Counted from the first letter of the stretch, positions 9,201-17,571 are shown. The stretch: DNA of 46,556 nt from an uncultured Actinomycetes bacterium (GCA_937927725.1 CALBSE010000028.1:1-46556), one strand, 5' to 3'. Notes: generated by a model not told the origin, from the sequence alone. A program made the numbers and translations.

Positions 9201-10806
9201 TAACAAGTTCCTCACGAATCGCATCAAGCGGAGGATTCGTCACCTGGGCGAACAACTGAGCGAAGTAGTCGAACAGGAGACGCGAACGCGATGAGAGAAT
9301 CGCGATCGGCGTATCGGTACCCATCGAACCAATTGGTTCGAGGCCATTTTTCGCCATCGGCTCAAGAATGAGCTTCATCTCTTCGTTCGTGTAGCCAAAG
9401 AGCTGTTGACGCTTCACGACCGCGTCATGCGAAATAAGCGTATGCGGCTGCGAAGCGAGCGACTGCAGTTCGAGTTGATTCGCGGCTAACCAATCGCCAT
9501 ACGGGTGCTGATCGGCGAGGTGATTCTTAATCTCTTCGTCATCGATGATTCGACCTTGAGCGGTATCAACGAGGAACATGCGTCCTGGCCGAAGTCGGCC
9601 CTTTTGAACGACGCGAGCAGGATCGACATCAATGACGCCGACTTCTGAGGCCATGATCACGAGGTCATCAGACGTCACCCAATAACGCGAGGGACGAAGC
9701 CCATTGCGATCAAGCACTGCACCGATCACGGTGCCATCGGTGAATGCGATGGAAGCGGGGCCGTCCCACGGTTCCATGAGCGAAGCGTGGTACCGGTAGA
9801 AGTCGCGCTTGGCTCGAGGCATCGAAGGCTGATGCTCCCAAGCCTCGGGAACCATCATCAGCACGGCGTGTGGAAGTTCGTAGCCACCCATGTGAAGGAG
9901 TTCCAAGACCTCATCGAATGTTGCCGAATCGGATGCACCTTCCGAACAAATCGGGAAGATGCGATCGAGGTCACCCGGGAGAAGTTCAGAGCTAAGTAGC
10001 GCCTCGCGCGCTCGCATCCAGTTGCGATTGCCCTGCACGGTATTGATTTCACCGTTGTGGGCAATGAATCGGAACGGATGCGCCAATGGCCACGACGGGA
10101 AGGTATTGGTCGAGAACCGTGAGTGAACAAGCGCGAGAGCAGATTCAACTCGCGGATCACTCAAATCGGTAAAGAACTCACCGAGCTGTGTCGTGGTGAG
10201 CATGCCCTTATAAACAAATGTGCGACTCGACAAGGATGGGAAATAAACCCCACCTTGCGACACGGTTCCAAGTTCGTTCTCCGAGCGCTTACGGGCGAGA
10301 TACACGCGACGATCAAGCGCAAGACCGTGGAGTCCCTCTCCGACGACGAATGGTTGGAAGAAGGAGGGCTCAACACTCTTGGCCTGAGACCCAATCATCG
10401 AGTCATCGACAGGAACCTCGCGCCACCCAAGAATCGAGAGACCTTCTTCAACGAAAATCGTCTCGATCGCGGCACGAGCAGAAGCGGAGGCAACCGCGTC
10501 GGCAGGAAGGAAGGCCAAGCCTGTCGCGTACTGTCCTTCGTCAGGAAGATCGAATGGTAGAACGGCTCGGAAGAAGGAATCGGGGATCTGAATGAGGATG
10601 CCGGCGCCGTCGCCAGTGTTCACCTCGGCGCCAGCGGCCCCGCGATGATCCATATTGCACAGCGCACCAAGTCCGTGACGGACAATCTGATGGCTGCGTT
10701 GGCCCTTCATATGAACAACAAAGTTGACGCCGCAAGCGTCGTGTTCGAACCGGGGATCGTAGAGACCTTGTGCGCTGGGGAGCCCAGACGGGTGAAGTGA
10801 TGACAT
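6244..10806 (-). CDS. gltB: Glutamate synthase large (alpha) subunit
   Basis: 1520 residues from the ATG at 10806, which has AGGAAG about 6 nt upstream; the open frame runs 61 codons further but that stretch has no homology-like character. The N-terminal Ntn glutaminase domain begins at Cys25 (HDACGVNF), which becomes the N-terminal nucleophile after removal of a 24-residue propeptide, typical for GltB. The central and FMN-binding synthase domains follow; the 3Fe-4S cysteines are C1132, C1138 and C1143 (CIMMRVCHLDTCPVG). The C-terminal beta-helix domain with repeated glycine-rich turns closes the protein. Forms the ammonia tunnel enzyme with GltD encoded 12 nt downstream. A TACAAT -10 box about 100 nt upstream suggests a long leader. 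Confidence 0.97.
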   Translation of the reverse strand: MSSLHPSGLPSAQGLYDPRFEHDACGVNFVVHMKGQRSHQIVRHGLGALCNMDHRGAAGAEVNTGDGAGILIQIPDSFFRAVLPFDLPDEGQYATGLAFLPADAVASASARAAIETIFVEEGLSILGWREVPVDDSMIGSQAKSVEPSFFQPFVVGEGLHGLALDRRVYLARKRSENELGTVSQGGVYFPSLSSRTFVYKGMLTTTQLGEFFTDLSDPRVESALALVHSRFSTNTFPSWPLAHPFRFIAHNGEINTVQGNRNWMRAREALLSSELLPGDLDRIFPICSEGASDSATFDEVLELLHMGGYELPHAVLMMVPEAWEHQPSMPRAKRDFYRYHASLMEPWDGPASIAFTDGTVIGAVLDRNGLRPSRYWVTSDDLVIMASEVGVIDVDPARVVQKGRLRPGRMFLVDTAQGRIIDDEEIKNHLADQHPYGDWLAANQLELQSLASQPHTLISHDAVVKRQQLFGYTNEEMKLILEPMAKNGLEPIGSMGTDTPIAILSSRSRLLFDYFAQLFAQVTNPPLDAIREELVTAVSGTLGPEGNLLNPQPSSCRQIVIERPILDNDELRTLVHIADHEGASDFRTVVIPCLYPVAAGGEGLAKALENVRRLASDAIEAGATMLVLSDRGADAEMAPIPSLLFTSAVHHHLIREKTRTRVGLIVEAGDAREVHHMCLLIGYGAAAINPYLAFETIEDLIAEGRTEMIDPIKAIGNYIKSSSKGVLKVMSKMGISTVASYTGAQIFEAVGLSHALVDEYFTGTVSRLGGIGLDEIAAEVAVRHRLANPENPTQRAHRSLEVGGEYQWRREGEYHLFNPETVYKLQHSTRSGRYDVFKEYTSRVDDQSKNLATLRGLFELRVGARPAVSIDEVEPVSEIVKRFSTGAMSYGSISAEAHENLAIAMNRLGGKSNTGEGGEDAERFIPLPNGDSRRSAIKQVASGRFGVTSEYLVNADDLQIKMAQGAKPGEGGQLPGHKVYPWVAKTRHSTPGVGLISPPPHHDIYSIEDLAQLIHDLKNANNEARVHVKLVSEVGVGTVAAGVSKAHADVVLISGHDGGTGASPLTSLKHAGAPWELGLAETQQTLLLNNLRDRIVVQVDGQLKTGRDVVIAALLGAEEFGFATAPLVVSGCIMMRVCHLDTCPVGVATQNPELRARFSGKPEFVVNFFEFIAEEVREILAALGFRTLDEAIGQVEFIDAKNAVEHWKASGLDLSPILHVPELAEGASRRCISTQDHGLDLALDNELIRQAAPALDRRERVEIASPIRNVNRTVGTMLGAELTRRFGGEGLPDDTITIAFEGSAGQSFGAFLPKGITLRLEGDANDYTGKGLSGGRIVVRPSKSATFAAEDNIIAGNVVLYGATHGEMFLRGIVGERFCVRNSGATAVVEGVGDHGCEYMTGGRVVVLGPTGRNFGAGMSGGVAFVYDPDNTFLLRVNPEMIDLDRPDGDDLEWLRDRVEKHRHETGSAVAESMLANWAEDGSKFVKVMPKDFKRVLEAERKALAEGTDPIDAVMAAARG

Positions 10807-10913
10807 GCGTCTTCCTGCGTTGCGTGGATCGGCAGATCGGCCTCGGGGAGGCAGAACCTGGGGGGATGACACGCTCACGATGGGGACGACGCTGGCCCCG
10901 GAGCGGAGGTCAG

Positions 10914-10919
10914 ATTGTA
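10914..10919 (-). promoter_or_regulatory. gltBD promoter -10 (TACAAT)
   Basis: On the minus strand TACAAT matches the actinobacterial -10 well. It would start transcription near 10907 and give gltB a leader of about 100 nt. No clear -35 is seen. Confidence 0.5.
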
Positions 10920-10997
10920 CACAGCAAGAGGCTGCCACCCTCCGGTCGGGCGACCGAGTGCAGATTGGTAGCAAGGACAAGGTTTCCACCCCACCGG

Positions 10998-11003
10998 TAG
11001 GGT
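10998..11003 (+). promoter_or_regulatory. apeB leaderless-type -10 (TAGGGT)
   Basis: TAGGGT ends 8 nt before the GTG at 11012, with no good Shine-Dalgarno sequence in between, so the transcript probably starts at or next to the start codon. Confidence 0.5.
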
Positions 11004-11011
11004 CTGACGCT

Positions 11012-12325
11012 GTGGAACGTCATGCCCTCAGCCCCAGCTCCCATCTCGATGACTTGGCCGCTTACATCTCGGCCTCGCCATCGCCCTTCCACGCCGCAGA
11101 GGAGACCTCCAGTCGACTCAGAGCGGCCGGCTTTACCCTTGTAGACGAAACGCGTGCGTGGCCGACCGAGGCTGGTCGATACATTCTGCAGCGAGGCGGC
11201 GCCCTCGTTGCCTGGTCAACCGCCGGCCCCGCCGACCCCAGGTCCGGCTTCCGGATCGTCGGGGCCCATACCGATTCGCCCAACCTCCGCCTCCGACCTC
11301 GCCCCGACCACCAATCGGCCGGGATGGCCCAACTCGGTGTCGAGATCTACGGAGGAGCGCTCCTAAATTCGTGGCTCGATCGCGATCTGGGCATCTCAGG
11401 TCGGGTTGGCGTTCGCTCCCAGGATGGTTCCACCCACGAGGTTCTCTTCCGATTCGATGATCCCCTTCTTCGAGTGCCGCAATTGGCCATCCATCTCGAC
11501 CGATCGATCAATTCAGATGGCCTCAGACTGGACCCACAACGTCACCTTCAACCGGTCTGGAGCACGTCACCTCAGAGTGTGCCGACGTTTAGGGCCTGGC
11601 TGAGCGATCAACTCGCGATTCAAACTGACGCGCTCTTGACCTGGGACCTCATGACTCATGACCTCACTCCCCCCTCTCGTCTTGGGGTCGATCAGTCACT
11701 CTTCGCTTCTGCACGTCTCGATAATCTTCTTTCTTGTCACGCCGGCTTGGTCGCTCTCCTCGAGTCCTCGCCAGACACTCCGACCGTTCCTGTCCTTTGT
11801 CTGTTCGATCACGAAGAGGTCGGAAGTCAAACATCGACCGGCGCAGCGAGTCAGTTACTCCCGACCATCCTTGAACGAATTTCCCTTACCTCCGGATGTA
11901 CACGAGACGAGTGGTTCGCGTCCCTCGCGTCGTCGGTATGCATCTCCGCCGATGGCGCTCATGCGACCCACCCAAATTGGCCAGAGCGTCATGAGCCCGA
12001 TCATCCCGTGCTTCTTGATGGTGGCCCTGTTCTCAAATGGAATGCCGATGCCCGATACGGCACTGATGCCCCCGGTGCCGCGCACATCCTCTCACTGGCT
12101 GAACGCTTTGATATCCCGATGCAAACCTTCGTTTCACGCAATGACATGCCATGCGGTTCAACAATTGGCCCGGTTACCGCAGCCCGCCTCGGCATGACCA
12201 CAGTTGACGTCGGGGTCGCACAACTCTCGATGCATTCTGCTCGTGAAGTCACCGGGGTCGTCGATCCTTTTCGTTTCACACAACTTCTTTCGTCGTTCCT
12301 TTCGCGTCCTGAAGCCGCTCTCTGA
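11012..12325 (+). CDS. apeB: M18-family aminopeptidase
   Basis: 437 residues from the GTG at 11012. This start gives the usual short lead before the family's opening helix (DDLAAYISASPSPFHA) and has a -10 box 8 nt upstream; the frame is open further left but without homology. Cocatalytic zinc metallopeptidase of the aspartyl aminopeptidase family, cleaving N-terminal residues from peptides in the cytoplasm. Seen: His86 and Asp88 in GAHTDSP, the Glu pair in LFDHEEVGSQT, and the late ligand His in MHSAREVTG. Family proteins are about 420-450 residues, so complete. Divergent from gltB; a J-domain gene follows after 3 nt. Confidence 0.93.
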   Translation: MERHALSPSSHLDDLAAYISASPSPFHAAEETSSRLRAAGFTLVDETRAWPTEAGRYILQRGGALVAWSTAGPADPRSGFRIVGAHTDSPNLRLRPRPDHQSAGMAQLGVEIYGGALLNSWLDRDLGISGRVGVRSQDGSTHEVLFRFDDPLLRVPQLAIHLDRSINSDGLRLDPQRHLQPVWSTSPQSVPTFRAWLSDQLAIQTDALLTWDLMTHDLTPPSRLGVDQSLFASARLDNLLSCHAGLVALLESSPDTPTVPVLCLFDHEEVGSQTSTGAASQLLPTILERISLTSGCTRDEWFASLASSVCISADGAHATHPNWPERHEPDHPVLLDGGPVLKWNADARYGTDAPGAAHILSLAERFDIPMQTFVSRNDMPCGSTIGPVTAARLGMTTVDVGVAQLSMHSAREVTGVVDPFRFTQLLSSFLSRPEAAL

Positions 12326-12328
12326 TCG

Positions 12329-12904
12329 ATGGATCTCGGTGAAGCCTGCACCGTTCTCGGGATTGCAGACGGCAGTTCCGAGAAGGATGTTCAAACCGCT
12401 TTTCATGACCTCATGCGGCTCCACCATCCGGACGTTGCGTCCAACAGTGCCGACAGCACGAGCAACGTCGTGGATCCATCTCGTCTCACCGAGGCCTATG
12501 CAGTCATCGTCGCATCGATTCGAACCTCCACCGAAGGACGAGTTCCGAGCAGCGAGTCGTTACTCCGCGATTCGCCCCGACCCCCGTCCGGACATTCCCC
12601 CATCACTTCTGAGCATGATGGCGACACCATCTGGATTGAGGCGCCACCCGACGAGGCCTACCAACGCCTCCTCGACGCCGCAGCCGCCCTTGGAGGCATT
12701 GGGCATGTCGATCGCACGCTTGGTCTCCTTGAAGTCATTGTCCGCTTCGAGGGCGGACCCTCGTGTTCGGTCCTGATGACGCTTCAAGGACGCGCTCACG
12801 GCACCGACGTGTTTTGCGAGATGGAATCGATCGAGGCCGAACCAACCCCGTCGATCCTCCCCATCCTTGATGCACTCGTAGAGCAACTGCTCAGTCCGAA
12901 CTGA
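12329..12904 (+). CDS. J-domain protein with unassigned C-terminal domain
   Basis: 191 residues, ATG 3 nt after apeB. Residues 1-65 form a J domain with the diagnostic HPD at 33-35 (LHHPDVA), which stimulates the ATPase of DnaK-type Hsp70. There is no Gly/Phe stretch and no zinc-finger, so it is not DnaJ itself but a class III J protein. A Ser/Pro-rich linker (about 70-100) leads to a compact alpha/beta domain (about 102-190, starting DTIWIEAPPDEAYQRLL) that I do not recognise; its pattern faintly recalls a START/SRPBCC-like fold, unproven. It may direct Hsp70 to a client. Cotranscription with the aminopeptidase and the next orphan is likely. Confidence 0.75.
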   Translation: MDLGEACTVLGIADGSSEKDVQTAFHDLMRLHHPDVASNSADSTSNVVDPSRLTEAYAVIVASIRTSTEGRVPSSESLLRDSPRPPSGHSPITSEHDGDTIWIEAPPDEAYQRLLDAAAALGGIGHVDRTLGLLEVIVRFEGGPSCSVLMTLQGRAHGTDVFCEMESIEAEPTPSILPILDALVEQLLSPN

Positions 12905-12972
12905 GCATCCGCGCTCAGCGGATCCTCCGCCGCGAAAATGGGTGCCTGACAAAGAGCGAAGGAGATCAGCGA

Positions 12973-13572
12973 ATGGCAGTCACGGGCCAGTCATGGATGC
13001 TCGACTCCATCGCTTTTCACCACGACTTCGAACAACGTTTGCAAGGGTCCGATGGACTCGTTGCGCTTCGCGATCGGGCCGTCCAAATCTGGGACGGCGT
13101 CGACCCGGTGGTCCATTCCTATCTGGCGTCCCTCGTCGTGTCCTCTCCTGACGATTGGTACCGAGCGTGCGAGGACACGTTCTTGGTGGATTGGTACCGA
13201 GTTTTGATGGCCCCTTGGCTCACACCAACTCGGTCGATCCAAGCTCCTGACGCACTGCGTCGTGGTCTCCCCCATCTAGGTTGGCACGCAACGGAGTCGA
13301 GACGGTTAGCTCGGGGACGAGAGCTACTGACACTCGCCGAACGACATCTAAGTTCCAGCGCCCTCGATCGACTTCTCGTTCGATTTGGATGGGGCCACAA
13401 AGGGTGGCTCGATATCGAAGACATCAACGGAGCGCTTGATCGAATGAGAAAGCTTGATCCTCGACAGTTCCGGAAACACCCAGAGTTGGTCGGCGTTGTT
13501 GAAAATGCTTTCGAAGTCTTTGAATCGGCGGCGACCAAGCCTGACCACGTCTTGCTCATCATCGCCGATTAA
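12973..13572 (+). CDS. Hypothetical protein, 199 aa
   Basis: Clear gene start: ATG at 12973 with AAGGAG 8 nt upstream. The product is mostly helical by composition, soluble, without signal peptide or membrane segment, and rich in Trp, Arg and Asp (WYRACEDTFLVDWYRVLMAPW repeats a D-WYR pattern at residues 57-60 and 69-72). A stretch LVRFGWGHKGWLDIEDINGAL stands out around 136-156. I recognise no family. It follows the J-domain gene after 68 nt and converges on the LCP gene, whose stop is 17 nt away. Function unknown. Confidence 0.7.
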   Translation: MAVTGQSWMLDSIAFHHDFEQRLQGSDGLVALRDRAVQIWDGVDPVVHSYLASLVVSSPDDWYRACEDTFLVDWYRVLMAPWLTPTRSIQAPDALRRGLPHLGWHATESRRLARGRELLTLAERHLSSSALDRLLVRFGWGHKGWLDIEDINGALDRMRKLDPRQFRKHPELVGVVENAFEVFESAATKPDHVLLIIAD

Positions 13573-13589
13573 CACATCGGAAACGGCCT

Positions 13590-14741
13590 CTATCCGGCAA
13601 GGACTTGAAGAACTGCCGTTGCTTCTGGTTGCAGTTCGAGGACATCGGCGCCGCCCGAAGTTCGCCGAGGTGTTACAGGTAACGCGACTGGTTCCGGAGA
13701 AGCGTCGTTCATCGTCCAGGCCAGACCGATTGCGTCGAAATAAGAAAATGTTGATCCTCGTTTCATTCCTGAACCAAGGGCGTCGGGGAGACCGAAAAGG
13801 TGTAACGGATTTTTCTCGCTGCTCACTTTGTGCATCAACGCTGTAAGAAATGCTCTCTGCCGCTCGGTCCGTCCGATGTCGGCAGTTCCGTCGACACGCC
13901 ACTTCCCGTCAACGAACTCCTCGTAGTACCGGCTGCGGACGTACGCCAACGCCTCTGTCCCGTTCAGATGATTTGGACCTGCCTTCGAAATTGCAAGACC
14001 GGAATGATCATCTTTTGCCGGAAACGGGAAATCAACGGTAATGCCGCCAATGGAATCGACGAGTCGACCGAAACTTACAAAATTGATCTCGAGATAGTCA
14101 TCAACAGGAATACCGATCGACCTGACTGCCGAAATTAAGTTCGACGGTCCGGACGCAAATGTCGAGTTAATACGCCCCTTCAGACCCGTCGCCGGATCAG
14201 TCACCCAGAGGTCCCGTGGTATGGACGCGAGTTGCGTCTTGCTCCCATCGACGTGCAAAACCATGATCGTGTCGGTGCGAGCACCTGACACTTCGCCTGT
14301 GAGAAAGGCGCCGGCGTTGGGATCGTTCGCAGTGATTCCGGCCCGAGAATCGGTTCCGACGATGAGATAGTTAGTTCCCGACCGTGACCCCCTTGGCGAC
14401 AGCGCAGCCGAAACATTGACAGTCGGGATCTTCGAAAACTGCCACCACCCAAACGAGAACACGCTGAGCGGTAGCAAAACGATGAGAACAAGCAACACGG
14501 CGACAATCGTTCGGGGTTTCGGTCGGCGCCGTCGATGTCTTCGTGCCGACTGTGGCAGCAAACTGCGACCGCTACCTCCATCGCTTGCTGGACTCGACGA
14601 TGGCCGAGTGGTCGGTGTGCGACCGCTGCTTCGACCGAGAACGGGCCGGGAGCGCTCCCCGTTTGGCGCATGACCTGGCAATGCCCTCTCACTCGTGGAG
14701 CGCCCCAAAACTCTTCGGCCAGACCCATCTCGCTCAGTCAT
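13590..14741 (-). CDS. LytR-CpsA-Psr (LCP) cell-wall glycopolymer ligase
   Basis: 383 residues. A basic, Ser/Arg-rich cytoplasmic N-terminus (1-77) precedes one membrane helix (about 79-99); the LCP domain then faces outside and joins lipid-linked polymers (arabinogalactan-, teichoic acid- or capsule-like) to peptidoglycan. Seen: NYLIVGTDSRAG with Asp131 and Arg133, RTDTIMVLHVD, and SIPRDLWV, the conserved Asp/Arg positions that bind Mg2+ and pyrophosphate; later YVRSRYYE and GRTERQRAFL, both typical of the family. ATG at 14741; a TACGCT box about 30 nt upstream could be its -10. Divergent from the FAD protein at 14848. Confidence 0.92.
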   Translation of the reverse strand: MTERDGSGRRVLGRSTSERALPGHAPNGERSRPVLGRSSGRTPTTRPSSSPASDGGSGRSLLPQSARRHRRRRPKPRTIVAVLLVLIVLLPLSVFSFGWWQFSKIPTVNVSAALSPRGSRSGTNYLIVGTDSRAGITANDPNAGAFLTGEVSGARTDTIMVLHVDGSKTQLASIPRDLWVTDPATGLKGRINSTFASGPSNLISAVRSIGIPVDDYLEINFVSFGRLVDSIGGITVDFPFPAKDDHSGLAISKAGPNHLNGTEALAYVRSRYYEEFVDGKWRVDGTADIGRTERQRAFLTALMHKVSSEKNPLHLFGLPDALGSGMKRGSTFSYFDAIGLAWTMNDASPEPVALPVTPRRTSGGADVLELQPEATAVLQVLAG

Positions 14742-14769
14742 TGGTGGCCAGACGCAAAGGCATTCTGAG

Positions 14770-14775
14770 AGCGTA
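14770..14775 (-). promoter_or_regulatory. LCP gene candidate -10 (TACGCT)
   Basis: Minus-strand TACGCT would place the transcription start near 14763, giving a leader of about 22 nt before the ATG at 14741. Confidence 0.35.
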
Positions 14776-14834
14776 CGGTGGCGGGCCCCACGAACAGGGT
14801 CGCCTCGATGGCGGAGTCTTCAACCTGCAGTCAC

Positions 14835-14840
14835 TAGCCT
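14835..14840 (+). promoter_or_regulatory. Leaderless-type -10 (TAGCCT) of FAD oxidoreductase gene
   Basis: TAGCCT, then 7 nt, then GTG at 14848; no Shine-Dalgarno sequence. Supports GTG 14848 over the longer open frame. Confidence 0.5.
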
Positions 14841-14847
14841 CCAGCGC

Positions 14848-16092
14848 GTGAACGAAGACGTCGTGATTGTCGGGGCCGGACTTGCCGGATTGGCGTGTGC
14901 ACGCACACTGCATGCCGCCGGTATTGGCGTTCAGATCCTCGAAGCCTCGGATGGAGTTGGTGGTCGAGTCCGTTCCGATCACGTCGATGGCTTCATTCTC
15001 GATCGCGGATTCCAGATTCTGCTCACCGCCTATCCCGAGCTTGAGCGCTGGTTCGCTCTTGACCGTCTTGAACTTCGTCGCTTCCAACCCGGGGCGACGA
15101 TCTGGACCGGATCCGATTTCCGCACCGTCGGCGATCCCCTCCGAAGTCCACGCGATTTACCTTCGACCGTCTTCGCGCCGATCGGATCAATCGCTGACAA
15201 GTTGCGCCTTCTTCGATTGATTGCATCGGTACGTCGTGGTTCAGTCCCGGATCTCTTGCGCCGGCCCGACTCATCAACTCGTGCGGAGCTCGAGCGACTC
15301 GGTTTTTCGAAGCTTTTCATTGAACGCTTCTTTGAACCACTGTTCGCTGGCATCCAACTCGATCCCGACCTCGAGGTTTCGTCGCGCAGGTTTGAGGTCA
15401 TCCTTCGCATGCTTGCCGTCGGAGACAGCGCCGTACCAGCGAACGGAATGGGGACGCTGTCGGACGAACTCGCAGCCGGGCTTCCCAGTGACGCGATTCG
15501 CTGCAACTCACCTGTTCGTTCGGTAAGTGGAACAACAGTCACGCTCGCGAATGGAGAGCGACTCACGGGAGATGCACTTATCGTCGCCACCCACGGACCA
15601 GCTGCCTCCGAACTCCTAGGACTTCCCGATCCTGGCTCCCGACCCGTCGCCGCCATTTGGTTCGACGCAACCGAAGAGCCCATTCGCAATCGTCGAATCC
15701 TCCTTGACGGCGCCCATTCGGGGCCAATGAAAAACCTCGCTGTTCACAGCGAGGTCGCCCCCAGCTATGCCCCTTCAGGCAGAACGCTTTGTGTCGCATC
15801 TATTCCCGGACCGAGTGCACGGACGGCCGAACTCGAGACACAGGTGCGCACTCAACTTGCGGCCTGGCACCCGGGCGCCCGGTCCTGGGAAACGCTCAGG
15901 ATTGATGTCATCCCCCACGGCCAGCCCCTCCAACTGCCACCACTTGACCCGAGGCAATCTGTACGGCTCGGACGAGGTCGCTACGTCTGCGGTGACCACC
16001 GTGACACGGCATCAATTCAAGGTGCTCTGTTCTCTGGACGTCGAGCCGCCGAAGCTGTTCTTGCCGACCTACAAACGCGACCTGTCCCGTAG
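14848..16092 (+). CDS. NAD(P)/FAD-dependent oxidoreductase (amine oxidase/phytoene desaturase-like)
   Basis: 414 residues from the GTG at 14848, which lies 7 nt behind a -10 box and directly precedes the dinucleotide fold. FAD-binding site DVVIVGAGLAGLACARTL near the N-terminus, followed by EASDGVGGRVRSD, the second FAD contact typical of the flavin amine oxidase/protoporphyrinogen oxidase/carotenoid desaturase family. The C-terminal FAD motif is GRYVCGDHRDTASIQGALFS, ending in the helix that closes over the cofactor. No signal peptide. Substrate cannot be told; family members oxidise amines, porphyrinogens or polyenes. Stop lies 3 nt from the stop of the convergent DUF2252 gene. Confidence 0.87.
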   Translation: MNEDVVIVGAGLAGLACARTLHAAGIGVQILEASDGVGGRVRSDHVDGFILDRGFQILLTAYPELERWFALDRLELRRFQPGATIWTGSDFRTVGDPLRSPRDLPSTVFAPIGSIADKLRLLRLIASVRRGSVPDLLRRPDSSTRAELERLGFSKLFIERFFEPLFAGIQLDPDLEVSSRRFEVILRMLAVGDSAVPANGMGTLSDELAAGLPSDAIRCNSPVRSVSGTTVTLANGERLTGDALIVATHGPAASELLGLPDPGSRPVAAIWFDATEEPIRNRRILLDGAHSGPMKNLAVHSEVAPSYAPSGRTLCVASIPGPSARTAELETQVRTQLAAWHPGARSWETLRIDVIPHGQPLQLPPLDPRQSVRLGRGRYVCGDHRDTASIQGALFSGRRAAEAVLADLQTRPVP

Positions 16093-16095
16093 CGA

Positions 16096-17508
16096 TCAGC
16101 GACCCTCGATCGCTTCAATAGTTCCCGAGTCGATAAGAGCACGGAGTTCTGCGTGGTCGCGCTCTGTTTGATCCGCATAGTCCTTCGAAAATGACGCAAT
16201 CGCTCGATCGAACACATCGCCTTCACCGAGATATGCGCTGATTGCGATCGGATCGCCGGTTCGGGCATGTGCTCGCGCAAGCGTCATACCGCAGACGCCG
16301 GCGTAGCTGGCGAGAAGAGACGGCGTCATCGTTGCAACATCAGCTGAGCCCTTCATGTCGCGCAATTGACGAATGTAATAATGACGTTCACGGAACTTGG
16401 TCCAACCCAAAAACATGTCACTGGCAGCTTGCATAAGGCGCTGGCCAACCACAACCCGTTCGCCATGCGTCGAATACTTACTCGCTCCGATCCAGTGTTC
16501 CAGAACCGACCGATTTGCCTCTTTAATCTGTAAGAACAGTGGATCATCGTCCTCGCGATCAGCGGTGCACAAAGCGATCCAACAATGAGTGCCCACGCTT
16601 CCCACGCCGACAACCTTGCGAGCGATGTCGACAATTTCAAAACGTCCGAGAAGAAGTCGCTTATCTTCTTGCAGAGATTCTCTATAACGCTCAAGGACTG
16701 TGTGCACAGCGTGATAAGTCGTCAGCTCCGGAAGGTGTTCGACGATTGGTGGAGTATCGAGAATGACACGGCTGCCGTCGACCACGACCGTCAATTTGTC
16801 GAGGGCCTGCAACGTCGTATGTCGACGAGCCCGTTCGACGAACTTGTTCGAACGCTTCTGCTCCTCCGTCGGCAACATTGGGATGATCTTTTCGACATCC
16901 ACCTTTGCGTACCAAACCTCGAGTTGTGATTGATCGGCAAGAACCGCCATCCACGCCCGGTACGAAGAGACGCTCTGAAGCGTGGCCGCCTCAGCCTGTT
17001 CTGGGGTGAAGCCATTGTCGCGAGCCGCAAGTTCGACGCTCGCCGCTAAGCGCTTGACGTCCCACTCCCATGGACCGGGGAGCGTCTCATCGAAATCGTT
17101 TACGTCGAACAACAAGTTGCGTTCGGGCGATGCGAAGAGTCCAAAATTCTGAAGGTGCGCATCACCACATACTTGAACGTCGAGCCCAGTTGTCGGCGTC
17201 GTAGCGAGATCGGCCGCCATCACTGCCGCCGCTCCTCGATAAAACGTGAATGGTGAAGCCGCCATACGGCCCCAGCGCAGCGGAATGAGATCAGGGAATC
17301 GACGGCGGTTCTGGTCATTGAGAATCGCATAGGGGTCTCGTCGGGTCGGCGGCGCTGTCCAACCGGCGTGCGACGACCGCTGAGTCACCTTCCGACGGTC
17401 ACGTCCCAACTGACGTCGCTCGGCTCGACTCAGCAATTCACCTCCCGTATGCATGAGCGGACCAAGTTGAGGCGGACTACCGACACTGACAGGTTCATCA
17501 ATCGACAT
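16096..17508 (-). CDS. DUF2252 family protein
   Basis: 470 residues, length typical for DUF2252. The family has kinase-like sequence features: here CGDAHLQNFG (around residue 114) and DVNDFDETLPGPWEWDVKRL resemble the catalytic HGDxHxxN and DxxD loops of aminoglycoside phosphotransferase-type kinases, so a phosphotransferase or relic kinase is plausible but unproven. No signal peptide or membrane helix. ATG at 17508 sits 6 nt behind a minus-strand TACGGT -10, a leaderless arrangement. It shares a 63-bp intergenic region with the divergent phosphoribosyltransferase gene. Confidence 0.85.
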   Translation of the reverse strand: MSIDEPVSVGSPPQLGPLMHTGGELLSRAERRQLGRDRRKVTQRSSHAGWTAPPTRRDPYAILNDQNRRRFPDLIPLRWGRMAASPFTFYRGAAAVMAADLATTPTTGLDVQVCGDAHLQNFGLFASPERNLLFDVNDFDETLPGPWEWDVKRLAASVELAARDNGFTPEQAEAATLQSVSSYRAWMAVLADQSQLEVWYAKVDVEKIIPMLPTEEQKRSNKFVERARRHTTLQALDKLTVVVDGSRVILDTPPIVEHLPELTTYHAVHTVLERYRESLQEDKRLLLGRFEIVDIARKVVGVGSVGTHCWIALCTADREDDDPLFLQIKEANRSVLEHWIGASKYSTHGERVVVGQRLMQAASDMFLGWTKFRERHYYIRQLRDMKGSADVATMTPSLLASYAGVCGMTLARAHARTGDPIAISAYLGEGDVFDRAIASFSKDYADQTERDHAELRALIDSGTIEAIEGR

Positions 17509-17514
17509 ACCGTC

Positions 17515-17520
17515 ACCGTA
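17515..17520 (-). promoter_or_regulatory. Leaderless-type -10 (TACGGT) of DUF2252 gene
   Basis: Minus-strand TACGGT, 6 nt, ATG at 17508; no Shine-Dalgarno sequence. Confidence 0.5.
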
Positions 17521-17559
17521 CTGGTGTCGCTCTTGGCACGGAGGGGCGGATTGGTTGTG

Positions 17560-17565
17560 TAGGTT
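17560..17565 (+). promoter_or_regulatory. Leaderless-type -10 (TAGGTT) of phosphoribosyltransferase gene
   Basis: TAGGTT, 6 nt, ATG at 17572. The preceding bases give TGTAGGTT. No Shine-Dalgarno sequence. Confidence 0.5.
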
Positions 17566-17571
17566 CAGGTC

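Noticed and set aside
10807..10989. N-terminal extension of gltB by 61 codons
   Set aside because: It crosses the divergent promoter region and would move Cys25 far from its usual propeptide distance; ATG 10806 has a ribosome site.
13565..13580. CCGAT/ATCGG hairpin between the orphan and LCP genes
   Set aside because: Only 5 bp with a 6-nt loop and no T-run; not distinguishable from chance.
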